DNA of 40,500 bases, taken from the NCBI GenBank assembly GCA_902773665.1, contig CACYFF010000019.1, positions 1 to 40,500 of the forward strand. Reading direction: 5' to 3'. Shown here in pieces: positions 32,022-40,500 of the stretch (position 1 is its first letter; each line of letters opens with the position of its first letter). The stretch is from an uncultured Eubacteriales bacterium. GTDB lineage: Bacteria; Bacillota; Clostridia; Peptostreptococcales; Anaerovoracaceae. A program made the position numbers and the translations under genes. The notes beneath the pieces were generated by a model. That model made no database searches. It had not been told where the DNA came from and saw only the letters and a list, made by a program, of their open reading frames with translations.

Positions 32022-32828
32022 ATGGAGAAGAAGATCCTGTTTTTAGGCGGCGGCAATATGGCGGAAGGCATCATCGGAGGCCTCCTGAAGCACAAGGTTT
32101 TTGAACCGAGAAACATCACCGTATACGATGTGATCCCGGCAAGGCTGGAATATCTGAAAAACACCTATGGCCTGCAGACGACGGATAAGGGCATTGCGGC
32201 AGCAGCGGATCAGGACGTTGTCTTTCTGGCGGTCCGTCCTCAGGACGTGGATAACGCCTGCCGGGGACTGGATGCCTATCTGAGACCGGACACCATCGTC
32301 ATGTCCATCATCTCCAGCACGGATATCGCAAAACTGGAAAGCTTCGCAGGCAGCGGTGCCAAGATCGCCCGCATCATGCCCAATACCCTCATAAAGACCG
32401 GAAACGGCTATTCTGCTGCCGCGGTCAACGGAAATGTCGACGAGGGGGATAAAAAGACGATTACGGCTGTTTTAGATGCCTTAGGACAGACGATGTACAT
32501 CAGGGAGGAGATGTTCGACCGCTTTACGGCGTACAGCTGCGCCGGCCCCATGTTCCTGTACATGATGGCCCACGCCCTGATCGAAGCCGGCATCCATTGC
32601 GGTTTCTCCAAAAAAGAAAGTTATGACATCGTCATCAAAAACATGATCGGCACCGGGGAGAACCTGGATCTCACCGGAAGTCATCCGCTGCAGCTGATCG
32701 ATACCATGACGTCTCCTGCAGGGGTCACGATCGAATCTCTGAAAGTCCTGGAAGAGGAGGCTTTTACCGGCATCGTCATGAAGGCGATGGAGGCCGGTGT
32801 AAAACGCGCGGAGGACATGGGAAAATAA
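32022..32828 (+). CDS. proC: Pyrroline-5-carboxylate reductase, paralog 2
   Basis: A 268-residue ProC-family protein that would reduce pyrroline-5-carboxylate to proline with NAD(P)H. The N-terminus LFLGGGNMAEGIIGGLLKHK is close to that of the preceding paralog (both share NMAE and KVFEP/QVFEP, then VTVYD), pointing to tandem duplication. The late motif TSPAGVTIESLKVLE keeps the Thr lost in paralog 1, so this copy is the better candidate for the true proline enzyme. AAGGAGGG precedes the ATG. ybaK follows after one base. Confidence 0.88.
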   Translation: MEKKILFLGGGNMAEGIIGGLLKHKVFEPRNITVYDVIPARLEYLKNTYGLQTTDKGIAAAADQDVVFLAVRPQDVDNACRGLDAYLRPDTIVMSIISSTDIAKLESFAGSGAKIARIMPNTLIKTGNGYSAAAVNGNVDEGDKKTITAVLDALGQTMYIREEMFDRFTAYSCAGPMFLYMMAHALIEAGIHCGFSKKESYDIVIKNMIGTGENLDLTGSHPLQLIDTMTSPAGVTIESLKVLEEEAFTGIVMKAMEAGVKRAEDMGK

Positions 32829-32829
32829 G

Positions 32830-33315
32830 ATGAAGAAAGATTCCATGGAAAAAACGAACGTCATGCGCCTGCTCGATCAGAAGAAGGCGGCGTATAAAGC
32901 GCACAGCTACGTCAGCACCGGGGCGATCTCCGGGGTGGATGTGGCAGCCGCGCTGGGGCAGGACCCTGCCAGAGTCTTCAAAACGCTGGTGACCGTCGGC
33001 AAGACAGGACAGCATTACGTGTTCGTCATCCCGGTGGCGAAGGAACTGGACCTGAAGAAGGCGGCGAAGGCGGCAGGGGAGAAGAGCATCGAGATGATCA
33101 AGTCCAAGGAACTGCTGCCTCTGACAGGCTATATCCACGGCGGCTGCTCACCCCTAGGCATGAAGAAATTCTTCCCCACCTGCATCGATCAGACGGCAGA
33201 AAACTGCGAAACCATCTGCTTTTCCGCAGGGAAGATCGGCTATCAGGTGGAGATGAGCCCGGAAACGCTTGCGAAAATGATACGGTATTCTTTTGCGGAT
33301 CTGACAGAAGAGTAA
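32830..33315 (+). CDS. ybaK: YbaK/EbsC-type Cys-tRNA(Pro) deacylase
   Basis: A 161-residue trans-editing protein of the YbaK/ProX fold. NVMRLLDQKKAAYKAHSY at the N-terminus, FKTLVTVGKTGQHYVFVIPV and LTGYIHGGCSPLGMKKFFPT are diagnostic. It hydrolyses Cys mischarged on tRNA(Pro). Its place directly behind two proC-like genes links it loosely to proline metabolism and decoding. Spacing is one base from the preceding stop. A terminator follows, closing the unit that begins at the dehydrogenase or yraN. Confidence 0.92.
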   Translation: MKKDSMEKTNVMRLLDQKKAAYKAHSYVSTGAISGVDVAAALGQDPARVFKTLVTVGKTGQHYVFVIPVAKELDLKKAAKAAGEKSIEMIKSKELLPLTGYIHGGCSPLGMKKFFPTCIDQTAENCETICFSAGKIGYQVEMSPETLAKMIRYSFADLTEE

Positions 33316-33337
33316 CGATCCGATAGAAGACGGCCCC

Positions 33338-33370
33338 AAACAGAGAGAGGGATTCTCTCTGTTTTTATTT
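33338..33370 (+). terminator. Intrinsic terminator after ybaK
   Basis: AAACAGAGAGA (33338-33348), loop GGGAT, TCTCTCTGTTT (33354-33364), then TTATTT. An 11-bp stem. Confidence 0.88.
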
Positions 33371-33382
33371 ACCAAAAAGTGG

Positions 33383-33411
33383 TTGCTAAATTCTGGAACG
33401 TAAGATAGAAT
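33383..33411 (+). promoter_or_regulatory. Promoter of comM
   Basis: TTGCTA (33383-33388), 17 nt, TAGAAT (33406-33411). A short inverted repeat AATAAT-GTAA-ATTATT (33409-33424) overlaps the -10. Confidence 0.6.
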
Positions 33412-33450
33412 AATGTAAATTATTGTTAGTACAAGAAGAAAGAGGTTTAT

Positions 33451-35010
33451 ATGTACGCGAGAGTACTTACATCCTGCCTTTATGGCCTGTCGGGAGAGCC
33501 TACCTGGGTGGAAACGGACGTGGACAACGGACTGCCGGGCTTTTTTATGGTGGGACTTGCGGACCAGGCCATCCGGGAAGCGAAGGAACGGATCCGGTCC
33601 GCTATCCGAAGCGGAGGGCACAAGTTCCCGGACAAACGGATCACGGTAAACCTTACGCCTGCGAACAAGAAAAAGGAGGGAAGCCATTTCGATCTTCCGA
33701 TCGCCATAGGCGTTCTACTCGCATCCGAATCCGTCCTATGCCGGGGCGATCTGTCCAAAACGGCGTTTTTGGGCGAACTTACGCTGGATGGACGCGTGCA
33801 GCCCTGCGAGGGTGTGCTGCCCATGGTCATCGGCCTGCAGCGCCGCGGCATCGGGCGGGTCGTCCTTCCGCAGGCCAACGCAGCGGAAGCGGGGCTCGTC
33901 AAGGGCATGGAGATCATGCCGGTAGAGACGCTGGGAGAGGCGGCAGAGTTCATCGAAGGCGGACTCGCGTTAAAAGCCTTCATCGCGGAAGGGTATCAGC
34001 CGGACGATCTTCCGGTCCAGTCGCCGGATTTCGCGGATATCCGCGGTCAGCAGACCGTAAAGAGGGCATCGCAGGTGGCTGCTGCCGGGGGTCACGGGCT
34101 GCTGATGATCGGCCCGCCCGGCGTAGGCAAAAGCATGGCCGGCAAGCGTATTCCCGGCATTTTGCCGCCTCTTACCTACGAAGAACAGCTGGAGGTGACC
34201 CAGATCTACAGCGTCGCGGGGGAATTGGATGCTCAGAGGCCTTTTCTTACGGAGCGGCCGTACCGGGCGCCGCATCACAACATGTCGCCGGCGGCGCTGG
34301 CAGGGGGCGGCACCCATCCAAAACCCGGGGAGATCTCCCTGAGCCACTGCGGCGTGCTGTTCCTGGACGAACTGCCGGAATTTGCACCGTCCGCGCTGGA
34401 GTGTCTGCGGCAGCCCCTGGAGGATGGACAGATCACCATCTCGAGGGCTGGCGGCCGCTGCACCTATCCGGCCCGGTTTATGCTCGTCGCGGCCATGAAT
34501 CCCTGCCGCTGCGGCTACTACGGAGACCCTGTCAAGGTCTGCACCTGCAACGAAAGCGACCGCAAACGCTATCTGAACAAGGTCTCCGGGCCTCTTTTAG
34601 ACCGCATCGACATGCATGTGGCGGTGGAGCGGACGACATACCGGGAGATGAGCGGTCCGGGACCTGCGATCGCTGCGCCGCCGGACGAAGCAGCAGTATC
34701 TTCCGCCATGCTAAGGCAGGGCGTGATGCAGGCTGTCGAGATGCAGCGCCAGCGCTATGAGGGCTTGGGGATCGCCAATAACGCCAGGCTTTCGCCCCGG
34801 GAAACAGAGCGGTTCTGCCGTCTGGACAGTTCGTGCAGCGCGTTGATGGAGGCGGCATTTTCCCGCTATTCGCTGTCCGCCAGGTCGTACCACCGCATCC
34901 TGCGTACGGCGCGCACCATCGCCGATATCGATGGATGCGGGGAGATCCGGGAAGATCACTTGCTGGAGGCGCTGAGCTATCGCATGCCGGAGCGTTTTTT
35001 CGAATCGTAA
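33451..35010 (+). CDS. comM: YifB/ComM-family Mg-chelatase-like AAA+ ATPase
   Basis: A 519-residue protein. The N-terminal Lon-protease-like ChlI domain (about 20-145) is followed by an AAA+ module with Walker A GPPGVGKSMAGK, Walker B LFLDELPEF, and a C-terminal helical Mg-chelatase domain (LSPRETERFCRLDSS onward). ComM is a hexameric branch-migration helicase that helps integrate incoming DNA in natural transformation. A GAGG-type ribosome binding site precedes the ATG. dprA follows after 18 bases, supporting a joint role in DNA processing. Confidence 0.93.
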   Translation: MYARVLTSCLYGLSGEPTWVETDVDNGLPGFFMVGLADQAIREAKERIRSAIRSGGHKFPDKRITVNLTPANKKKEGSHFDLPIAIGVLLASESVLCRGDLSKTAFLGELTLDGRVQPCEGVLPMVIGLQRRGIGRVVLPQANAAEAGLVKGMEIMPVETLGEAAEFIEGGLALKAFIAEGYQPDDLPVQSPDFADIRGQQTVKRASQVAAAGGHGLLMIGPPGVGKSMAGKRIPGILPPLTYEEQLEVTQIYSVAGELDAQRPFLTERPYRAPHHNMSPAALAGGGTHPKPGEISLSHCGVLFLDELPEFAPSALECLRQPLEDGQITISRAGGRCTYPARFMLVAAMNPCRCGYYGDPVKVCTCNESDRKRYLNKVSGPLLDRIDMHVAVERTTYREMSGPGPAIAAPPDEAAVSSAMLRQGVMQAVEMQRQRYEGLGIANNARLSPRETERFCRLDSSCSALMEAAFSRYSLSARSYHRILRTARTIADIDGCGEIREDHLLEALSYRMPERFFES

Positions 35011-35028
35011 ACAAGGGGAGGGGAAAGT

Positions 35029-36114
35029 ATGAAAAATCTGATCTACGACGTATGGCTGAGTACGCTGCCCGGCTTGACTTCTGCCAGAAAACTGGAATTG
35101 ATGCGCCGTTTTGGCGGTCCTGCCGGTGTTTTTCAGGCGCCGGAAGCGGAATTGAAAGAGATGTTTTCAAAAAACAATATTCTGTCTACTTCGGAAGGCG
35201 GCCTTCACAGACTGCTGCAGAAGGATCTGCGGAGGGCGGAATGGTGCTTGAAACAGGCCAAAAAGACCGGCGCTGCCGTCGTCTCCATACGCTGCGCCAG
35301 CTATCCGCCGCAGCTGAAGACGATCAAAGACCCTCCCATCGTTCTGTTTGCCCTGGGGGATGTCTCCTTGCTGCAGACCCGCTGCATCGCGGTGGTCGGC
35401 ACCCGCAGAGCGTCTCCCTACGGCAAATGGGCAGCGGCGGAGATCGCAAAACGAGTTGCCCTTGCCGGGGTCACCGTCGTGTCGGGCATGGCGGAAGGCA
35501 TCGATTCGGCGGCTCACACCGGCTGCCTGAAGGCCGGCGGCAAGACCATCGCCGTATTCGGCACGGGGGTGGACGTGTGCTTTCCGAAGTCCAATCTGCG
35601 GCTGTACGAAGAGATCCGGGAAAATGGGCTGTTGCTCTCCGAATACACCTTCGGCGAAAGCGGATACGCCTTCAATTTCCCGGAGCGCAACCGCATCATC
35701 TCCGGACTGTCCGAAAGCTGCATCGTGGCGGAAGGCGCCGTCAAAAGCGGGTCGCTGATCACGGCGGGCCTTGCGGCAGAGCAGGGAAGAAATGTGTTTG
35801 CGCTGCCCGGAAACATCAACCAGCCGGGAAGCGCCGGCACCAATCTGCTGATCTCCGAAGGCGTGCCGCCCATCAACTCCATGGAGCATCTGCTGCAGAC
35901 GCTAGGCCTCGCGTCCCTCGATGCGCAGCAGCGCACCGATCTGAGCGATCAGGAAAAGCGGCTGATGGCCCATATCGCTTCGTGCGGCAGCAGCTCGAAG
36001 CAGTTCATCCTGGAGAGCTGCGGGCTGCCGTTTGCGGAAAGTTCACCCCTCCTTACCTGCCTGGAACTCAAGGGACTCGTGCGCATGGAGGGGGCGCAGG
36101 TCTATGTCTTATAA
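35029..36114 (+). CDS. dprA: DNA-processing protein DprA
   Basis: A 361-residue protein. The Rossmann-like DprA core contains AVVGTRRASPYGKWAA, VSGMAEGIDSAAHTGCLKAGGKTIAVFGTGVDVCFP and FNFPERNRIISGLS. A short N-terminal helical region and a C-terminal winged-helix domain (about 305-361) flank it. DprA binds single-stranded DNA and loads RecA during transformation. It forms a likely operon with comM, and topA follows with its own promoter, an order conserved in many Firmicutes. Confidence 0.95.
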   Translation: MKNLIYDVWLSTLPGLTSARKLELMRRFGGPAGVFQAPEAELKEMFSKNNILSTSEGGLHRLLQKDLRRAEWCLKQAKKTGAAVVSIRCASYPPQLKTIKDPPIVLFALGDVSLLQTRCIAVVGTRRASPYGKWAAAEIAKRVALAGVTVVSGMAEGIDSAAHTGCLKAGGKTIAVFGTGVDVCFPKSNLRLYEEIRENGLLLSEYTFGESGYAFNFPERNRIISGLSESCIVAEGAVKSGSLITAGLAAEQGRNVFALPGNINQPGSAGTNLLISEGVPPINSMEHLLQTLGLASLDAQQRTDLSDQEKRLMAHIASCGSSSKQFILESCGLPFAESSPLLTCLELKGLVRMEGAQVYVL

Positions 36115-36136
36115 TGTAGGAAGTTTGTCTGGGGGC

Positions 36137-36164
36137 TTTACAATTTCTACATCATAATTATAAT
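36137..36164 (+). promoter_or_regulatory. Promoter of topA
   Basis: TTTACA (36137-36142), 16 nt, perfect TATAAT (36159-36164), in the 86-bp gap between dprA and topA. Confidence 0.7.
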
Positions 36165-36200
36165 AAATAATTGTATTTCCAATGCAGAGAAAGGAGCACT

Positions 36201-38285
36201 ATGGCTACTTCCAAATATTTAGTGATCGTAGAGTCCCCGTCCAAGGCCAGGACCATCGGTAAATTCCTGGGCAGCCGCTATAACGTGGTAGCGAGCGCGG
36301 GCCATCTCCGCGATCTTCCCAAGAGCACGCTGGGCGTGGATATCGAAAACGATTTCGAGCCCAAATACATCAACGTCCGGGGTAAGGCGGACCTCATCAA
36401 GACCATCAAGAAAGACGCGAAGGAAGCTTCGAAAGTCTTTCTTGCGACAGACCCCGACCGGGAGGGCGAAGCCATCTCCTGGCACCTGTGCAGTCTTCTG
36501 GGCATCGATCCTGCCAAGGCTTACCGGGTCGTCTTCCCCGAGATCACAAAGAGCGCGGTGCTGGAGGGCATCAAAAACAGCCGTCCCATCGACATGAACC
36601 TGGTGAACGCCCAGCAGGGCCGCCGGGTGATGGACCGCATCGCAGGCTACGAGATCAGTCCCGTGCTGTGGAACAAGATCGGCAAGGGCCTTTCCGCAGG
36701 CAGAGTGCAGTCCGCAGCCCTGAAGATCATCTGCGACAGAGAGCGCGAGATCGAGGATTTCGTTCCCCAGGAATACTGGAACATCGCAGCGGACCTCACG
36801 AAAGAGGGTCTGACCCCCGCACAGCAGAAGAAAAACACCTTTACGGCCGCGCTGGCGGAATATAAAGGCAAAAAGGTGAAGCTTACCAGCAAAGAAGAGA
36901 CCGACAAGGTCCTGGCGGATCTGAACAAAGGCTCTTACAGCGTAAAGACGCTGGAACCCTACGAGACGGTCAAGCGTCCCTTCGCTCCCTATACGACGAG
37001 CACCATGCAGCAGGATGCTTCCATCAAGCTGCACTTTACGCCCTCCAAGACCATGATGCTCGCGCAGCAGCTGTACCAGGGCGTTTCTGTAAAGGGTCAC
37101 GGGACGACCGGTCTTATTACCTACATGAGAACGGACTCCGTCCGTATCTCCGATGAGGCAGACAGGGCCTGCAAGAGCTTTATCCGCAACACCTACGGCG
37201 CGGGCTACGTCGGAAACAATTATTATACCAATAAATCGTCCAATACGCAGGACGCCCACGAAGCCATCCGGCCTTCCTACATGGATCTGGATCCGGAGAC
37301 GGTCAAGGACTCCCTGCAGAACGATCAGTATAAGCTGTACAAGCTCATCTGGTCGCGCTTTGTGGCGAGCCGGATGAAGCCTGCCGTTTACAGCGGCAAC
37401 GCGGCGGAGATCGCCAACGGAGACTATATTCTGAAGGCGAAGGGTTCTGCGCTTACGTTCGACGGCTACCTGAAGGTCTACAGCGACAATTCCAAGGAAA
37501 AGGACAAAATGCTGCCGCCGCTGGCGGTGGGTGAACCGCTCAAACTCGTCAAACTAGACGGGGAACAGAAGTTTACGCAGCCGCCTGCCCGGTTCACGGA
37601 AGCCAGCCTCATCAAGGAGATGGAGGAAAACGGCATCGGCCGTCCAAGCACGTACGCCACCATCGTCAACACGCTGACGGAAAAGCGCTATGTAGCGAAG
37701 GAAAAGAACGCGCTGTCCCCGACGGATCTAGGCAATAAGATCACCTACGTCATCATGGAGCCGTATTTCAAGGAACTCGTGGATGTGGGCTTTACGGCGG
37801 ACATGGAAAAGCAGCTGGATAAGGTGGAAGAGGGCGACGTGCGCTGGCAGTCTGTCGTCGGCGACTACTACAACAACTACCTGAAGGACGAATTGACAAA
37901 AGCCAGGGCGGAGGTAGAAAAAGTCGTAACGGTACCGGAATTCATCGGGGAGAACTGCCCCGAATGCGGCAAGCCTCTGGTAAAGAAGAGCGGTAAGTTC
38001 GGCTCCTTTATCGCCTGCAGCGGCTATCCCGACTGCCGCTACACGAGGAACATCATCGTAGGCACCGGCGTCGCCTGCCCGAAGTGCGGCAAGGAGATCA
38101 TCCAGAAGCGCAGCCGCAAAGGCAAGACGTTCTATGGATGCAGCGGCTATCCCGACTGCGACCAGGTGTTCTGGTACAAGCCGGTAGACAAGAAATGCCC
38201 AAAGTGCGGATCGCTGCTGGTGGAAAGAGGCCGCAAGCTGGTCTGCAGCAAGGAAGACTGCCACTATTCCGAAAACAAGCAGTAA
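36201..38285 (+). CDS. topA: DNA topoisomerase I
   Basis: A 694-residue type IA topoisomerase relaxing negative supercoils. The TOPRIM domain begins LVIVESPSKARTIGKFLG and includes the ATDPDREGEAISWHL motif. The catalytic tyrosine is Y308 in ITYMRTDSVRIS. Three C-terminal zinc ribbons follow (CPECGKPLV, CPKCGKEII, CPKCGSLLV). I start at the ATG at 36201 after AAGGAG rather than an in-frame ATG at 36171 that falls at the expected transcription start. It is followed by hslV after 20 bases. Confidence 0.96.
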   Translation: MATSKYLVIVESPSKARTIGKFLGSRYNVVASAGHLRDLPKSTLGVDIENDFEPKYINVRGKADLIKTIKKDAKEASKVFLATDPDREGEAISWHLCSLLGIDPAKAYRVVFPEITKSAVLEGIKNSRPIDMNLVNAQQGRRVMDRIAGYEISPVLWNKIGKGLSAGRVQSAALKIICDREREIEDFVPQEYWNIAADLTKEGLTPAQQKKNTFTAALAEYKGKKVKLTSKEETDKVLADLNKGSYSVKTLEPYETVKRPFAPYTTSTMQQDASIKLHFTPSKTMMLAQQLYQGVSVKGHGTTGLITYMRTDSVRISDEADRACKSFIRNTYGAGYVGNNYYTNKSSNTQDAHEAIRPSYMDLDPETVKDSLQNDQYKLYKLIWSRFVASRMKPAVYSGNAAEIANGDYILKAKGSALTFDGYLKVYSDNSKEKDKMLPPLAVGEPLKLVKLDGEQKFTQPPARFTEASLIKEMEENGIGRPSTYATIVNTLTEKRYVAKEKNALSPTDLGNKITYVIMEPYFKELVDVGFTADMEKQLDKVEEGDVRWQSVVGDYYNNYLKDELTKARAEVEKVVTVPEFIGENCPECGKPLVKKSGKFGSFIACSGYPDCRYTRNIIVGTGVACPKCGKEIIQKRSRKGKTFYGCSGYPDCDQVFWYKPVDKKCPKCGSLLVERGRKLVCSKEDCHYSENKQ

Positions 38286-38305
38286 GAGGGGTCAAGAGAG
38301 AAAAA

Positions 38306-38845
38306 ATGATGCAATTTCATGCAACGACGATCGTTTTGGTAAAAAGAAGCGCGGACGACATCTGCATCGGCGGCGATGGCCAGGTGACCATGGGCGAGCA
38401 CGCCATCATGAAGAACAACGCGAAGAAGGTTCGTAAGATCTATAAAAATTCCGTCATCACCGGGTTCGCCGGGTCCGTCTCCGACGCTTTCTCCCTCACG
38501 GAGAAGTTCGAAAAGAAACTGGAAGAGCACGGAGGCAATCTGAAGCGGGCTGCGGTAGCGCTGGCTCAGACCTGGCGCAGCGACGGCGGCGCCAGAAACC
38601 TGGAAGCCATGATGCTGGCGGCGGACAAGGAAAGCGTTCTGCTCATCTCCGGCACCGGCGAAGTCATCGAACCGGACGAGAATTACGTAGCCATCGGCTC
38701 CGGCGGCAACTATGCCTATGCTGCGGCTCACGCCCTGTACGACCATACGGATATGGATGCGGAGAGCATCGTGCGCGAATCTCTGAAGATCGCGTCCGAC
38801 ATCTGCGTCTACACGAACAACCACATCTCCGTAGAAAAGCTGTAA
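38306..38845 (+). CDS. hslV: HslV (ClpQ) peptidase subunit of the HslUV protease
   Basis: A 179-residue proteasome-like peptidase. The sequence MMQFHATTIVLVKR matches Bacillus ClpQ/CodW around FHATTI, so the active-site Thr is probably exposed after a six-residue propeptide. GDGQVTMGE, KVRKIYKN, GFAGSVSDAF and IGSGGNYA are conserved. The ATG at 38306 or 38309 starts the protein; the frame extends further back but only antisense-like through topA. It is followed by hslU after 12 bases. In Bacillus the group also has xerC (codV) before it and codY after; both are absent here. Confidence 0.95.
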   Translation: MMQFHATTIVLVKRSADDICIGGDGQVTMGEHAIMKNNAKKVRKIYKNSVITGFAGSVSDAFSLTEKFEKKLEEHGGNLKRAAVALAQTWRSDGGARNLEAMMLAADKESVLLISGTGEVIEPDENYVAIGSGGNYAYAAAHALYDHTDMDAESIVRESLKIASDICVYTNNHISVEKL

Positions 38846-38857
38846 GGAGGCTGACCC

Positions 38858-40276
38858 ATGGCAAAGACATTTACCGATTACACGCCGAAAGAGATCGTGG
38901 CGGAACTGGATAAATACATCATCGGCCAGGATAAGGCCAAGCGTTCTGTCGCTGTTGCCCTGCGCAACCGCTACAGGAGAAACCAGCTGTCCGAGGAGAT
39001 GAGAGAAGAGATCTCCCCGAAGAACATCCTGATGATGGGTCCCACCGGCGTCGGCAAGACCGAGATCGCCAGAAGACTCGCGAAACTGATGGATGCGCCT
39101 TTTGTGAAGGTCGAAGCGACGAAGTTCACGGAAGTGGGCTACGTCGGCAGAGACGTGGATTCCATGGTGCGCGATCTGATGGAAGCTTCCATGCGGGTCA
39201 CGAAGCAAAAGCACATGGATGAGAAATACGAGGCCGCAGCGCAGCTGGCCGAGGAGAAGATCATCGAGGCCATCATTCCCGGCAAGAAGAAGGCATCGGG
39301 GGAAACCGTCCGCGGACCCTTCGATTTTCTGATGGGCAGAGGCACAGCGACCTATAACCAGACCTCCGAAAAGATCGAGGAGCACAAGGAACCCGTGGAG
39401 AACGAGACACAGCTGGCCAGAGACCAGGTGCGGGAACAGTTGCGGGCAGGCCTCCTGGAGGACCAGTACATCGAGATCGACGTGCAGGAGCAGCCCAAGG
39501 AAAACAATCTGGACGTGGCCCAGGGCGGCGTCATCAGCCTTGGCAGCATCTTCGGCGATGCCATGCCCAAGCGCACGAAGAAAAAGAATCTCAAGGTGAA
39601 GGAGGCTCGCAAGATCCTCACCGAGCAGGAAGCCCAGAACATGATCGACATGGACCGGGTCACCCAGGAGGCTTTGGACAACTGCGAGCAGAACGGCATC
39701 ATCTTTATCGACGAGATCGATAAGATCGCAGGAAGCGGCTATAAAGGGGGCGCAGACGTGTCCAGAGAGGGCGTCCAGAGGGACATCCTGCCCATCGTGG
39801 AAGGCAGCGTCGTCAATACGAAATATGGCCCCGTCAAGACCGACCATGTGTTGTTCATCGGCGCCGGCGCGTTCCATGTGAGCCGTCCCACGGACCTCAT
39901 CCCCGAACTGCAGGGACGTTTCCCGATCCGCGTGGAGCTGGAGAACCTCACGAAGGAGGATTTCGTCCGCATCCTTACAGAGCCGGACAACGCGCTGCTG
40001 AAGCAGCATAAGGCGCTGCTGGAGACCGAAGGCGTGGAGATCGAATTCACCCCCGAAGCGGTGGACGAGATCGCTTCCATGGCGTTTATGGTGAACGAGC
40101 AGACCGAGAATATCGGCGCCAGAAGACTGCACACCATCATGGAGAAGCTGCTGGAGGACATCTCCTTCAACCTGCCCGACGAAAACACGAAGAACATTTC
40201 CATCACCCCCGAATACGTCCGCGAGAAGTTCGAAGAACAGATCCACGAGGACGATATCGACCGGTTTATCCTGTAA
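38858..40276 (+). CDS. hslU: HslU (ClpY) ATPase subunit of the HslUV protease
   Basis: A 472-residue AAA+ unfoldase. [30 protein letters not shown] is at the N-terminus, with Walker [10 protein letters not shown], an inserted I-domain (about 110-245), Walker [12 protein letters not shown] and the sensor-2 region [21 protein letters not shown]. The C-terminus ends RFIL, as needed to dock into HslV. It feeds substrates to HslV. TAAGGAGG precedes the ATG. The hflX start follows the stop codon with no gap. Confidence 0.96.
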   Translation: MAKTFTDYTPKEIVAELDKYIIGQDKAKRSVAVALRNRYRRNQLSEEMREEISPKNILMMGPTGVGKTEIARRLAKLMDAPFVKVEATKFTEVGYVGRDVDSMVRDLMEASMRVTKQKHMDEKYEAAAQLAEEKIIEAIIPGKKKASGETVRGPFDFLMGRGTATYNQTSEKIEEHKEPVENETQLARDQVREQLRAGLLEDQYIEIDVQEQPKENNLDVAQGGVISLGSIFGDAMPKRTKKKNLKVKEARKILTEQEAQNMIDMDRVTQEALDNCEQNGIIFIDEIDKIAGSGYKGGADVSREGVQRDILPIVEGSVVNTKYGPVKTDHVLFIGAGAFHVSRPTDLIPELQGRFPIRVELENLTKEDFVRILTEPDNALLKQHKALLETEGVEIEFTPEAVDEIASMAFMVNEQTENIGARRLHTIMEKLLEDISFNLPDENTKNISITPEYVREKFEEQIHEDDIDRFIL

Positions 40277-40500
40277 ATGATACGGATCAAGGACGACGGC
40301 ACTGTCGTCGAAAGAGAAGAATATAAAGCGATCTTGGTGGGCGTCTCCCTGGGCGAAGACATCTCCTATTCCCTGGAGGAACTGGAGGGCCTGGCGGAGG
40401 CGGCCGGTATCGAGACTCTGGGCGTCATGACCCAGAACGCGGAGAAGATCAACGCGGCCACCTACATCGGCAAAGGCAAGCTGGACGAGCTGGCGGAGCT
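40277..40500 (+). CDS. hflX: GTPase HflX, N-terminal fragment
   Basis: The ATG directly follows the hslU stop codon and the frame is open to the window edge (about 74 residues). ILVGVSLGEDISYSLEELEGLAEAAG, then GVMTQNAEKINAATYIGKGKLDEL is the conserved N-terminal domain of HflX, a ribosome-associated GTPase that rescues stalled ribosomes. The GTPase domain lies outside. No separate ribosome binding site is obvious, so it is probably translationally coupled to hslU. Confidence 0.85.
   Translation, partial: MIRIKDDGTVVEREEYKAILVGVSLGEDISYSLEELEGLAEAAGIETLGVMTQNAEKINAATYIGKGKLDELAE

Noticed and set aside
33409-33424. AATAAT-GTAA-ATTATT inverted repeat as an operator of comM
   Set aside because: Short and AT-only, so likely to arise by chance in an AT-rich promoter.
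38264-40246. 660-codon open frame on the minus strand
   Set aside because: Antisense to hslV and hslU; low-complexity Leu/His/Asp-rich translation typical of a shadow frame.
1-40500. CRISPR arrays, tRNA or rRNA genes, insertion sequences, prophage genes
   Set aside because: I saw no regularly spaced repeats, no tRNA cloverleaf or rRNA-like sequence, and no transposase, integrase or phage protein.

Overview
The window looks like an ordinary chromosomal segment of an anaerobic member of the Clostridia (Firmicutes/Bacillota). Pointers are strong AGGAGG ribosome binding sites, sigma-A type promoters, Firmicutes gene pairs (nifS-thiI, maf-radC, comM-dprA-topA-hslVU), and anaerobic metabolism: an acyl-CoA dehydrogenase with a ferredoxin-fused Etf, an iron-sulfur serine dehydratase, two proC paralogs and a selenium-dependent selD. 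By eye the DNA is moderately GC-rich (above half). An amino-acid-fermenting clostridial lineage fits; I cannot name a genus. There is no phage, insertion sequence, CRISPR array, rRNA or tRNA. The longest gene-free stretch is about 250 bases, between selD and rny.

Layout, left to right. A partial CPA2 cation/proton antiporter and a DUF1836 gene read leftward. An acyl-CoA synthetase faces away from them across a promoter that carries a 23-bp palindrome. SbcD and sbcC follow, convergent with a MATE exporter. From about 8.6 to 16.4 kb lies a tight rightward gene string: nrdR, cmk, a WYL regulator, fused serine dehydratase, an ABC ATPase with its own membrane N-terminus, an ABC-2 permease, and two genes matching the two domains of mammalian D-glutamate cyclase. 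An 87-residue unknown gene with a LexA-like operator in its promoter and a metallo-beta-lactamase-fold hydrolase read leftward. Then come maf, radC and an aberrant minD-like gene, the remnant of the usual maf-radC-mreBCD-minCD cluster.

SelD (leftward) is itself a selenoprotein: its true start lies 29 codons upstream of the first methionine of the stop-free frame, and an in-frame UGA sits at residue 17 with a plausible SECIS hairpin. Divergent from it are rny, a cysteine desulfurase and thiI. Next is a probably highly expressed bcd-etfB-etfA operon, a UroD-family methyltransferase-like gene, yraN, a zinc alcohol dehydrogenase, tandem proC paralogs, ybaK, then comM-dprA-topA-hslV-hslU and the start of hflX.

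Most notable points: the Sec-containing SelD; a MinD-like ATPase that has Asn at the catalytic Asp40 position and lacks the membrane-targeting tail, in a cluster without mreBCD and minC; a LexA-type operator in the promoter spacer of an unknown small gene; and the two-gene D-glutamate cyclase next to serine dehydratase and an unusual ABC exporter.
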